NCBI GenBank assembly: GCA_018715445.1
Contig: DVLP01000118.1
Location: 1-6,993, forward strand
Direction: 5' to 3'
DNA length: 6,993 nt
From: Candidatus Avipropionibacterium avicola
GTDB lineage: Bacteria > Actinomycetota > Actinomycetes > Propionibacteriales > Propionibacteriaceae
Part shown: positions 1 to 5,255 of the stretch, one piece after another
Numbering within the stretch: position 1 is the stretch's first letter
How the letters are laid out: each line of letters starts with the position of its first letter
Program-made: the position numbers and the translations under genes
The notes under the pieces: generated by a model
Seen by the model: only the letters and a program-made list of their open reading frames with translations
The model's database searches: none
Told to the model about the DNA's origin: nothing

Positions 1-23
1 GGCCTGACCGCTTATTTCCCTGC

Positions 24-512
24 TCACCAAGGAAGTTCGCGCGGAGGATCGGTCACGGCACCCGCCAGCTGATCCGCCACGACGCCTGCCAGACCGCGAG
101 GGAAGACGGGATCCTCGGTGACAGCCAGCTCCTCCGTGGTCCACCAGCGGTACCGCTCGAACACCGCCCGTTCCGCGGCCTCCATGCCCGATGCATCGAG
201 CACGGTGTCCGGCGCCGGGCACCAGAAGAAGTCGTCGCGCATCCAACCGGACGTCTCGCCGACCCTCCCCGAGCCATGGCTGAAGGCCAACGGCAGCAGT
301 GACCCGACGGCAAGCACCAAGCCGGTCCCCTCGGCCACCTCGCGGACGGCGGCCTGGACCAGGCTCTCGCCGCCCTCCACCCTTCCCCCGGGCACGAACC
401 ATGCCGACGCGACTCCCTCGACGCTGCGACCGAAGCCGGACCTGACCAGAAGGATCCGGTCCTCTGCATCGAGCAACACCACCCGGGCGGATCGGCGGAC
501 GTAGTCGTGCAT
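24..512 (-). CDS. Nudix hydrolase with degenerate Nudix box
   Basis: This is a single-domain 162-residue Nudix protein, a family that hydrolyses nucleoside diphosphates linked to another moiety (oxidised dNTPs, ADP-ribose, NDP-sugars and others). The substrate cannot be told from sequence. It is presumably cytosolic, as no signal peptide or membrane segment is visible. The Nudix box runs from G43 to L65. It keeps the Gx5E spacing (G43, E49), then R57, E58 (the catalytic base position), E61 and G64. The position of the second Glu in the usual REUxEE core is G62, so one metal ligand of the family is missing. I chose ATG at 512 because AGAAGG lies 5 nt upstream. A GTG two codons earlier (518) is possible but would have no SD. 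It lies 46 nt downstream of the tRNA gene on the same strand and could be co-transcribed with it. Family assignment is firm; activity and substrate are open. Confidence 0.88.
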   Translation of the reverse strand: MHDYVRRSARVVLLDAEDRILLVRSGFGRSVEGVASAWFVPGGRVEGGESLVQAAVREVAEGTGLVLAVGSLLPLAFSHGSGRVGETSGWMRDDFFWCPAPDTVLDASGMEAAERAVFERYRWWTTEELAVTEDPVFPRGLAGVVADQLAGAVTDPPRELPW

Positions 513-643
513 GGTCACCTTCTGGGGTCGAGGACCGGCGGGCCTGACTGGCGTGACGTGGGGCGGACGGGGCTTGAACCCGTGACCGAGCGATTATGAG
601 TCGCCTGCTCTGACCGGCTGAGCTACCGCCCCGAGGTGACCAT
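511..643. repeat. 10-bp perfect inverted repeat bracketing the tRNA
   Basis: ATGGTCACCT at 511-520 and its exact reverse complement AGGTGACCAT at 634-643 flank the tRNA gene. The right arm ends 1 nt from the mature tRNA 5' end. In a minus-strand transcript the tRNA leader (643 to 634) would be complementary to 520-511. That segment holds part of the Nudix SD, the alternative GTG start and the first two bases of the ATG start. The repeat is seen directly; a regulatory role is inference. Confidence 0.6.
559..632 (-). tRNA. tRNA with CAT anticodon, probably tRNA-Ile2 (lysidine type)
   Basis: The minus strand folds as a complete 74-nt cloverleaf. It has a 7-bp acceptor stem (GGGGCGG/CCGCCCC), D stem GCTC/GAGC, anticodon stem GGCGA/TCGCT with loop CTCATAA, variable loop CGGTC, T stem ACGGG/CCCGT with loop TTCAAGC, and discriminator A at 559. 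CCA is not encoded (the next bases are CGT). The anticodon CAT could mean elongator Met, initiator Met or Ile2. The initiator is unlikely because the anticodon stem lacks three stacked G-C pairs and the first acceptor pair is G-C. The anticodon arm AGGCGACTCATAATCGCT is identical, as I recall it, to that of E. coli tRNA-Ile2, whose C34 is changed to lysidine by TilS to read AUA codons. I therefore favour Ile2 over elongator Met. The tRNA call is near certain; the isotype is less so. Confidence 0.93.
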
Positions 644-667
644 TCCCCAAGGCGGAAGGCCGCAGTC

Positions 668-673
668 ACCCTA
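668..673 (-). promoter_or_regulatory. possible -10 element for the tRNA
   Basis: On the minus strand TAGGGT (673 to 668) fits the TAnnnT pattern of actinobacterial -10 boxes. It would start transcription near 661, leaving a leader of about 28 nt before the tRNA. No good -35 is visible at the expected spacing. It would be divergent from the arsR promoter. The call is weak. Confidence 0.25.
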
Positions 674-710
674 CCCCGATGGGTCGATCCCCGGTGCTCG
701 CCAATCGCGA

Positions 711-727
711 TATGATGACTTCATCAT
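711..727 (+). promoter_or_regulatory. arsR -10 box and overlapping palindromic operator
   Basis: TATGAT at 711-716 is one base from the -10 consensus TATAAT. Overlapping it is ATGATGA (712-718), a CT spacer, then TCATCAT (721-727): perfect 7-bp arms forming a 16-bp palindrome. The right arm ends inside the ATG start codon at 726-728. Transcription would begin about 723-726, giving a leaderless or nearly leaderless mRNA, which fits the absence of an SD. ArsR-family repressors typically bind AT-rich inverted repeats of this kind over their own promoters, so autorepression by blocking RNA polymerase is the natural reading. No convincing -35 is seen. Confidence 0.6.
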
Positions 728-1088
728 GCCATTCAGTCAGACCCATCTGCCCCTGTACGAGCTCAAGGCCGGGCTGTTCAAGGGACTGTCGCACCCGTTC
801 CGCGTACGGATCCTGGAACTGCTGGTCGACGGTCAGGAACACACCGTCTCCGAGCTCCAGTCCGCCACCGAGCTGGAGGCCTCGCACCTCTCCCAGCACC
901 TCGCCGTGCTGCGCCGCCACCGTCTGGTGGTGTCGCAGCGGCGTGGCAGCCACGTCCACTACCGGCTCGCGTGGCCGGAAGTGGCGGACTTCCTGGTGGC
1001 CGCCCGACGTCTGCTCACCCAGATGGTGGCCTCCGACACCGAACGCCTCGAACACATGGCTGAGCTCCCGGAGCTGGCCGAGGGATGA
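726..1088 (+). CDS. ArsR-family winged-helix transcriptional repressor, cysteine-free
   Basis: This is a 120-residue cytosolic DNA-binding protein of the ArsR/SmtB fold. The segment LSHPFRVRILELL (21-33) is the typical helix opening the domain. TVSELQSATELEASHLSQHLAVLRR (40-64) gives the helix-turn-helix with its recognition helix. SQRRGSHVHYRL (70-81) is the beta-hairpin wing. The protein has no cysteine at all, so it lacks the CVC thiolate site of arsenic, cadmium and lead sensors and the paired redox cysteines of BigR/SqrR-type sulfide sensors. What it senses is unknown. I chose ATG 726 because it opens the conserved domain and sits in the operator. The same frame extends upstream to a GTG at 636, but that would put the promoter inside the gene. 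Its stop overlaps the sulP start by 4 bp (ATGA), so the two are translationally coupled. It probably represses its own operon. Confidence 0.9.
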   Translation: MPFSQTHLPLYELKAGLFKGLSHPFRVRILELLVDGQEHTVSELQSATELEASHLSQHLAVLRRHRLVVSQRRGSHVHYRLAWPEVADFLVAARRLLTQMVASDTERLEHMAELPELAEG

Positions 1089-2761
1089 ACGCACGGTCGT
1101 CACAAGGCCTGGACCACCTCAGAAGGCTGCTGCCCCGACGGTCCGACTACCGCGAGCTGCCCCGCAGTTGGCGAAGCGACCTGATGGCCGGGCTCACGGT
1201 CGGGATCGTCGCGCTCCCCCTGGCGCTCGGCTTCGGCATCTCCTCCGGGGTGGGGGCCGAAGCCGGTCTGATCACCGCAATCGTCGCCGGACTGATCGCT
1301 GCGATCTTCGGTGGCTCCCATGTCCAGGTGTCGGGCCCGACCGGGGCCATGGTCGTCGTGCTGGCCCCGGTGGTGGCCACCCACGGGATTGGCGCAGTGG
1401 CGGCCCTGTCCCTGATGGCGGGCGTGATCGTGCTCGTGGCCGGTGTGCTGCGGCTGGGTCGCGCGGTGTCGTTCATCCCTTGGCCGGTGATCGAAGGCTT
1501 CACCCTCGGCATCGGGGTGATCATCTTCGCCCAGCAGGTGCCCTCGCTGGCCGATCCGGGCGAGCACGGCGCCAGCCACACCAACGTCGTCGTGTCCGCC
1601 GTCACCGCCCTGTCCACGGCCGATCCCACCCACCTGGGTTGGGCCCTGGCCGCGGTCGTCATCGTCGCCGCGTGCATGATCGGGCTGCCCCGCATCCACG
1701 CCGCGATCCCCGGCTCCCTGATCGGGATCATCATCGTCACCGTTGCCGCGGCACTGCTCACCACCCCCCTGGCCTCCATCGGGGAGCTGCCGAGCACCCT
1801 GCCGCCACCGTCGTTGCCCGTGCTCGATCCCGCCACCCTGCGATCGCTCGCGCTGCCGGCGCTCACCGTGGCGGCACTGGCCGCCATCGAGTCCCTGCTG
1901 TCAGCCAGGGTGGCCTCGTCGATGGCCCCCACCGGCCGCTACGAACCGGACCGCGAGCTGGTGGGTCAGGGCCTGGCCTCGATGGCCAGCGGACTGTTCG
2001 GCGGGATGCCGGCCACCGGCGCGATCGCCCGTACGGCGGTGAACATCCGCTCCGGAGGTCGGACCCGACTGGCCTCGGCGAGCCATGCCGTGGTCCTGAT
2101 GGCGGTGGTCGCGGTCGCCTCCGGTCCGGTCGAGCACATCCCCAGGGCTGCACTGGCCGGGGTCCTGATGGTGACCGCGGCCAGGATGGTCAACCTGCGG
2201 ACAGCTTGGACGATCCTGCGCTCCACCCGGGCCGATGCGCTGGCCTTCGTCGCCACCGTGGTCGTCACCGTCTCGGTCGACCTGGTGGTGGCCGTGCTGA
2301 TCGGCCTGGTGGTCGCCGGAGTCTTCGCCATCCGTTCCCTGGCAGGGATCTCCGAGGTCCGACGTGAGCCACTGCCCGGCCCGCCGGCGCCGGAGGACCA
2401 CCGCATCGCCCTGCTGCGCCTGGACGGTCCGCTGTTCTTCGCACCGGCCGATCGCATCCTCGACAGGATCACCACCCTGGACTCGGTGTCGGTCGTCATC
2501 CTGCGGATGTCCCAGCTCGAACTGCTCGACGCGACCGGTGCCCGGACCCTGGCCGAGGTGGTGCGCCATCTGGAGGCCCGTGGGGTCACGGTGCTGATCA
2601 AGGGGGTGCAGGACGGGCACGCCCGCCTGCTGCGTCGGGTCGGCGTGCTGGCAGCACTGCGCCACGTGAACCACCTGTTCGACGACCTCGACGCCGCGGT
2701 CGCCCATGCCCGCTCACATGTCGTCCGTGAGCGCAGCGATCAGGCCAGGGCCTCCACCTGA
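1085..2761 (+). CDS. SulP-family inorganic anion transporter with STAS domain
   Basis: This is a 558-residue integral membrane transporter of the SulP/SLC26 family, whose members move sulfate, bicarbonate or dicarboxylates. The substrate here is not determinable. After a short basic N-terminus, the SulP core runs from DLMAGLTVGIVALPLALGF (32-50) to about residue 420, built of hydrophobic helices consistent with 14 membrane segments. Landmarks are VSGPTGAM (82-89), AAIESLLSA (266-274, with acidic E269) and GMPATGAIARTAVN (307-320). Residues about 438-545 form the cytosolic STAS domain with LDATG (481-485). At the site of the phosphorylated serine of SpoIIAA this has A483, followed by T484. The start overlaps the arsR stop by 4 bp, with GGAG at 1070-1073 a distant SD candidate. 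The 3' end overlaps the convergent otsB gene by 22 bp. The ArsR-SulP pairing suggests that the repressor controls transporter supply. Family is secure; the transported ion is not. Confidence 0.93.
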   Translation: MNARSSQGLDHLRRLLPRRSDYRELPRSWRSDLMAGLTVGIVALPLALGFGISSGVGAEAGLITAIVAGLIAAIFGGSHVQVSGPTGAMVVVLAPVVATHGIGAVAALSLMAGVIVLVAGVLRLGRAVSFIPWPVIEGFTLGIGVIIFAQQVPSLADPGEHGASHTNVVVSAVTALSTADPTHLGWALAAVVIVAACMIGLPRIHAAIPGSLIGIIIVTVAAALLTTPLASIGELPSTLPPPSLPVLDPATLRSLALPALTVAALAAIESLLSARVASSMAPTGRYEPDRELVGQGLASMASGLFGGMPATGAIARTAVNIRSGGRTRLASASHAVVLMAVVAVASGPVEHIPRAALAGVLMVTAARMVNLRTAWTILRSTRADALAFVATVVVTVSVDLVVAVLIGLVVAGVFAIRSLAGISEVRREPLPGPPAPEDHRIALLRLDGPLFFAPADRILDRITTLDSVSVVILRMSQLELLDATGARTLAEVVRHLEARGVTVLIKGVQDGHARLLRRVGVLAALRHVNHLFDDLDAAVAHARSHVVRERSDQARAST

Positions 2762-2764
2762 TCG
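2737..2764. terminator. possible two-way terminator overlapping the sulP and otsB stops
   Basis: CGATCAGG (2737-2744) and CCTGATCG (2757-2764) form a perfect 8-bp inverted repeat with a 12-nt loop. The sulP stop TGA (2759-2761) lies in the right arm, and the otsB stop (2742-2740 on the minus strand) lies in the left arm. There is no T tract on either side. With no intergenic space between these convergent genes, this is the only visible candidate for ending both transcripts. It could also arise by chance from similar C-terminal codons. Confidence 0.35.
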
Positions 2765-3558
2765 GCCAAGGTCTGCAGCCAGGTCGCGACACCGGAGGGG
2801 CCTTCGACGACCACGTCGGCGACGCCGGGCAGGTTCGGCTGCTCGGGTGAGGCGGCCCAGACCCCGCAGGTCGTCCGCTCGGTGTCGGACATCCGGCGCA
2901 CCGCATCGAAGGCCGGCAGGTCCCCGCGGTCGTCACCCATGTAGATCACGGTCCGGGCGCCCGTCGAGTCGGCCAACTCGTCGAGGGCCCGGCCCTTGTC
3001 CATGCCAGTGGGTCGGACCTCCAGGACGTGCTTGCCCGGCTCCAGGTGCAGCCCCAGCTCGCGCGCCAGTCGCTGGATCGGCGCCCGCAGGTCGGAGAAC
3101 GCCCCGGCCGGGTCAGGGAGTCGACGGGTGTGCACGGCCAGCGCGCGGCCCTTGTCCTCGACCACGGCCTCGGACCACCCTGCTTCCGACAGCACCTGGG
3201 GAAGTCGCTCCCGCAGTTCGGCGAGCCGCTCGGGAGGCTCCGGATCGTGGTACTGCCCGCTGGCCCCGTCCCAGCGCTCGACGCCGTACTGGCCGAGCAC
3301 CACCAGCGATCGCAGGTCGGCGGAGTCCAGGCCTGCCAGCCGTACGGCGGTGCGCGCCGGTCGTCCGGTGATGATCGCCACCTGCCCGACCAGACCGGCC
3401 CATCGCACCAGCGCTTGCCGCGCCGAGGGATCGATCGTGGCTCGTTCCGGATCGTCGACGATCGGGGCAAGGACCCCGTCGAAGTCGGTCGCCAACAGGC
3501 AGTGCTCACGATCGGCGGCAATCGCGGCGGCCAACTCGGACACGATGGTGCGGCTCAT
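2740..3558 (-). CDS. otsB: trehalose-6-phosphate phosphatase
   Basis: This 272-residue HAD-superfamily phosphatase removes phosphate from trehalose-6-phosphate to give trehalose in the cytosol, the second step of the OtsAB pathway. The four HAD motifs are in order. DFDGVLAPI (25-33) has nucleophile D25 and acid D27. ITGR (63-66) has T64. GMDKGRAL (185-192) has K187. MGDDRGDLPAF (207-217) has D209 and D210. The cap domain lies between motifs II and III. The GDLPAF ending, in place of the commoner TDEDAF, is in my recollection usual in actinobacterial OtsB proteins. Length fits a single-domain OtsB. I chose ATG 3558 because it precedes the conserved domain. The frame stays open upstream to about 4014 but there runs antisense to otsA. 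No good SD is visible. The gene is divergent from otsA and shares a 116-bp promoter region with it. Confidence 0.95.
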   Translation of the reverse strand: MSRTIVSELAAAIAADREHCLLATDFDGVLAPIVDDPERATIDPSARQALVRWAGLVGQVAIITGRPARTAVRLAGLDSADLRSLVVLGQYGVERWDGASGQYHDPEPPERLAELRERLPQVLSEAGWSEAVVEDKGRALAVHTRRLPDPAGAFSDLRAPIQRLARELGLHLEPGKHVLEVRPTGMDKGRALDELADSTGARTVIYMGDDRGDLPAFDAVRRMSDTERTTCGVWAASPEQPNLPGVADVVVEGPSGVATWLQTLADQVEALA

Positions 3559-3603
3559 GGGCCAAGCCTGACATGCCGCCGGAGCGTCGTCAGTGCCATC
3601 CCC

Positions 3604-3609
3604 TAGACT
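3604..3609 (+). promoter_or_regulatory. possible -10 element for otsA
   Basis: TAGACT matches the TAnnnT pattern of actinobacterial -10 boxes. It would place the transcription start near 3616, in the middle of the 3610-3622 palindrome and about 60 nt before the otsA start. No clear -35 is present. Confidence 0.35.
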
Positions 3610-3622
3610 CGGGACAGTCCCG
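3610..3622. promoter_or_regulatory. 13-bp palindrome in the otsB-otsA gap, candidate operator
   Basis: CGGGACAGTCCCG is a perfect palindrome with 6-bp arms around a central A. It directly follows the candidate -10 box and lies 51 bp upstream of the otsB start on the other strand. This position suits a regulator acting on one or both genes. No known regulator motif was recognised. Confidence 0.4.
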
Positions 3623-3632
3623 CATGGGAGGC

Positions 3633-3647
3633 GTCCGAGGCTCGGAC
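3633..3647 (+). promoter_or_regulatory. 15-bp palindrome or leader hairpin upstream of the otsA SD
   Basis: GTCCGAGGCTCGGAC is perfectly symmetric around a central G. As RNA it folds into a 6-bp stem with loop GGC, ending 7 nt before the otsA SD. It could be a second operator site, since it shares GTCC/GGAC elements with the 3610-3622 palindrome, or an mRNA leader hairpin. Function is inferred only from position. Confidence 0.4.
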
Positions 3648-3654
3648 AGCCCTC

Positions 3655-3661
3655 AAGGAGG
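3655..3661 (+). promoter_or_regulatory. otsA ribosome binding site with long spacer
   Basis: AAGGAGG is a near-perfect SD, 13 nt before ATG 3675. That is longer than the usual 5-10 nt, but no ATG, GTG or TTG in the otsA frame lies between them. An in-frame ATG at 3624 lies upstream and has no SD. This site therefore supports 3675 as the start. Confidence 0.65.
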
Positions 3662-3674
3662 CAGACACGTCGCC

Positions 3675-5243
3675 ATGACGACACCGAAGAAGACTGCATC
3701 GGCCCGGCCGAAGACCGCGGCCACGAAGAAGACCGCCGCGAAGAAGGCCCCGGCGAAGAAGGCCGCCGCCGCGAAGAAGACCACCGCGAAGAAGGCCACA
3801 GCGAAGAGGACGACCGCGAAGAAGGCCACCCGGGCACGCACCTCGGGGACGACACGGTCCTCGTTCGTGGTGGTGGCCAACCGGCTGCCGGTCGACCGCG
3901 TCGTGCACGAGGACGGCACCACCGACTGGCGCACCTCCCCCGGCGGCCTGGTGAGCGCCCTCGCGCCGGTGATGCGCAAGAACCGCGGCGCCTGGGTGGG
4001 CTGGCACGGTGCACCCGACGAGGAGCTGGAGCCCTTCGAGGACGACGGCCTCAGCCTGATCCCGGTGCCGCTCAGCCAGCAGGACGTCGCGGAGTACTAC
4101 GAAGGCTTCTCCAACGGCACCCTGTGGCCGCTCTACCACGACGTCGTCGAGTTCCCGGAGTACCACCGTGAGTGGTGGGACTCCTACCAGCGCGTCAACC
4201 AACGCTTTGCCGACCGGACCGCTGAGGTGGCCAAGCGTGGTGCCACCGTGTGGGTGCAGGACTACCAGCTGCAGCTGGTGCCCCAGATGTTGCGCGAGGC
4301 ACGACCCGACCTGAGGATCGGGTTCTTCCTGCACATCCCGTTCCCTCCGGTCGAGCTGTTCCAGCAGCTGCCGTGGCGGCGTTCGGTGCTGTACGGACTG
4401 CTGGGGGCCGACCTGGTCGGATTCCAGTTGCCGGGCGGCGCGCAGAACTTCGTCCGACTGGCGCGTCAGCGGGTCGGGCTGGAGACCCATCGTGACCGGG
4501 TGGTCCACCCCGACGGCCGCGAGACCCTCGCGAAGGCGTACCCGATCGCCATCGATGCGCGTGGCTATGCCGAGTTGGCCACCGACGAGACCACCCTCGA
4601 ACGCGCGGCGGAGATCCGTCGCGGCCTCGAGGAGCCCCGGACCGTCTTCCTCGGCGTTGACCGTCTCGACTACACCAAGGGGCTCAAGCAGCGGATCCGT
4701 GCGTTCGGTGAGTTGTTCGCCTCCGGCCAACTCGACCCGGACGAGGCCGTGTTCGTCCAGGTCGCCACGCCGTCACGGGAACGGGTCGACCAGTACCGGC
4801 GTCTGCGCGACGAGATCGACCGCCTGGTGGGCCGGATCAACGGTGACATCGGACGGCTCGGTCGACCACCGATCGTCTACCTGCACAACTCCTATCCCCG
4901 TACGGAGATGGCCGCGCTCTACACCGCTGCCGACGTGATGGTCGTGACCCCGTTGCGGGACGGGATGAACCTGGTCGCCAAGGAGTACATCGCCTGTCGT
5001 GGCGACAACACCGGGGCCCTGGTGCTCAGTGAGTTCGCCGGTGCGGCGAAGGAGCTCAAGCAGGCCCTGCAGGTGAATCCGTACGACATCAACGGCATGA
5101 AGGATGCGTTCCTGGAGGCGGATCAGCTGACTCGGGCCGAGCAGTCGCGCCGGATGCGGGCGATGCGCAAGCAGGTCTTCGACAACGACATCGATCGGTG
5201 GGCCGAGCGCTACCTCCATGACCTGCGCGAGGTGAACGGCTGA
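3675..5243 (+). CDS. otsA: trehalose-6-phosphate synthase with N-terminal histone H1-like tail
   Basis: This 522-residue GT20 glycosyltransferase joins glucose from UDP-glucose to glucose-6-phosphate, giving trehalose-6-phosphate for OtsB. The catalytic domain starts at [13 protein letters not shown] (63-75, R70) and is complete. It contains SPGGLVSAL (88-96), WVGWHG (107-112), [17 protein letters not shown] (140-156), [11 protein letters not shown] (193-203, D196), FLHIPFPP (218-225, H220), [12 protein letters not shown] (329-340, R330 and K335) and [12 protein letters not shown] (427-438, D429, N432, E437). These correspond to the substrate-contacting motifs of E. coli OtsA. Residues 1-62 are an added tail of KK/A/T repeats with 16 Lys, 5 Arg and no acidic residue, resembling histone H1 or the PAKKA tail of actinobacterial HupB. 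This tail is not part of the usual enzyme, and its role is unknown. Start 3675 rests on the SD at 3655-3661. A downstream gene follows after 12 nt. Confidence 0.96.
   Translation: MTTPKKTASARPKTAATKKTAAKKAPAKKAAAAKKTTAKKATAKRTTAKKATRARTSGTTRSSFVVVANRLPVDRVVHEDGTTDWRTSPGGLVSALAPVMRKNRGAWVGWHGAPDEELEPFEDDGLSLIPVPLSQQDVAEYYEGFSNGTLWPLYHDVVEFPEYHREWWDSYQRVNQRFADRTAEVAKRGATVWVQDYQLQLVPQMLREARPDLRIGFFLHIPFPPVELFQQLPWRRSVLYGLLGADLVGFQLPGGAQNFVRLARQRVGLETHRDRVVHPDGRETLAKAYPIAIDARGYAELATDETTLERAAEIRRGLEEPRTVFLGVDRLDYTKGLKQRIRAFGELFASGQLDPDEAVFVQVATPSRERVDQYRRLRDEIDRLVGRINGDIGRLGRPPIVYLHNSYPRTEMAALYTAADVMVVTPLRDGMNLVAKEYIACRGDNTGALVLSEFAGAAKELKQALQVNPYDINGMKDAFLEADQLTRAEQSRRMRAMRKQVFDNDIDRWAERYLHDLREVNG
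3783..3829 (+). repeat. 30-bp-period repeat inside the otsA Lys-rich tail
   Basis: The 17-base unit ACCGCGAAGAAGGCCAC occurs at 3783-3799 and again at 3813-3829, exactly 30 bp (10 codons) apart, encoding TAKKAT twice. Looser GCGAAGAAG copies lie upstream within 3738-3780. The pattern suggests that the tail grew by in-frame duplication and may vary in length between strains. Confidence 0.7.
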
Positions 5244-5249
5244 GACAAT
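5244..5249 (+). promoter_or_regulatory. possible internal -10 element before the 5256 gene
   Basis: GACAAT starts directly after the otsA stop and ends 6 nt before ATG 5256, the spacing expected for a leaderless transcript. It matches the -10 consensus at four of six positions and no -35 is evident. This offers an explanation for the missing SD. Read-through from otsA is equally possible. Confidence 0.25.
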
Positions 5250-5255
5250 GGGGCC

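Noticed and set aside
559..632. tRNA as a phage or island attachment site
   Set aside because: No integrase, no direct repeat of the tRNA 3' end and no foreign-looking genes occur in the window. The flanking 10-bp repeat is inverted, not direct.
559..632. tRNA as initiator tRNA-fMet
   Set aside because: The anticodon stem GGCGA/TCGCT lacks the three consecutive G-C pairs, and the acceptor begins with a paired G-C.
636..725. N-terminal extension of ArsR from GTG 636
   Set aside because: It would start 4 nt from the tRNA gene and place the -10 box and the operator inside the coding region. The added 30 residues are not ArsR-like.
679..2367. Long plus-strand open frame (562 codons) overlapping arsR and sulP
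   Set aside because: Its product is an Arg/Gly/Pro/His-rich out-of-frame reading of high-GC DNA with no domain, and it lies wholly over two well-supported genes.
3559..4014. Upstream extension of otsB on the minus strand
   Set aside because: The added residues are low-complexity Arg/Ser/Pro sequence antisense to otsA. The conserved HAD domain starts just after ATG 3558.
3603..4730. Minus-strand open frame antisense to otsA
   Set aside because: The Gly/Leu/Arg-rich product mirrors the Lys-rich repeat and the GC bias of otsA. No motif or ribosome site was seen.
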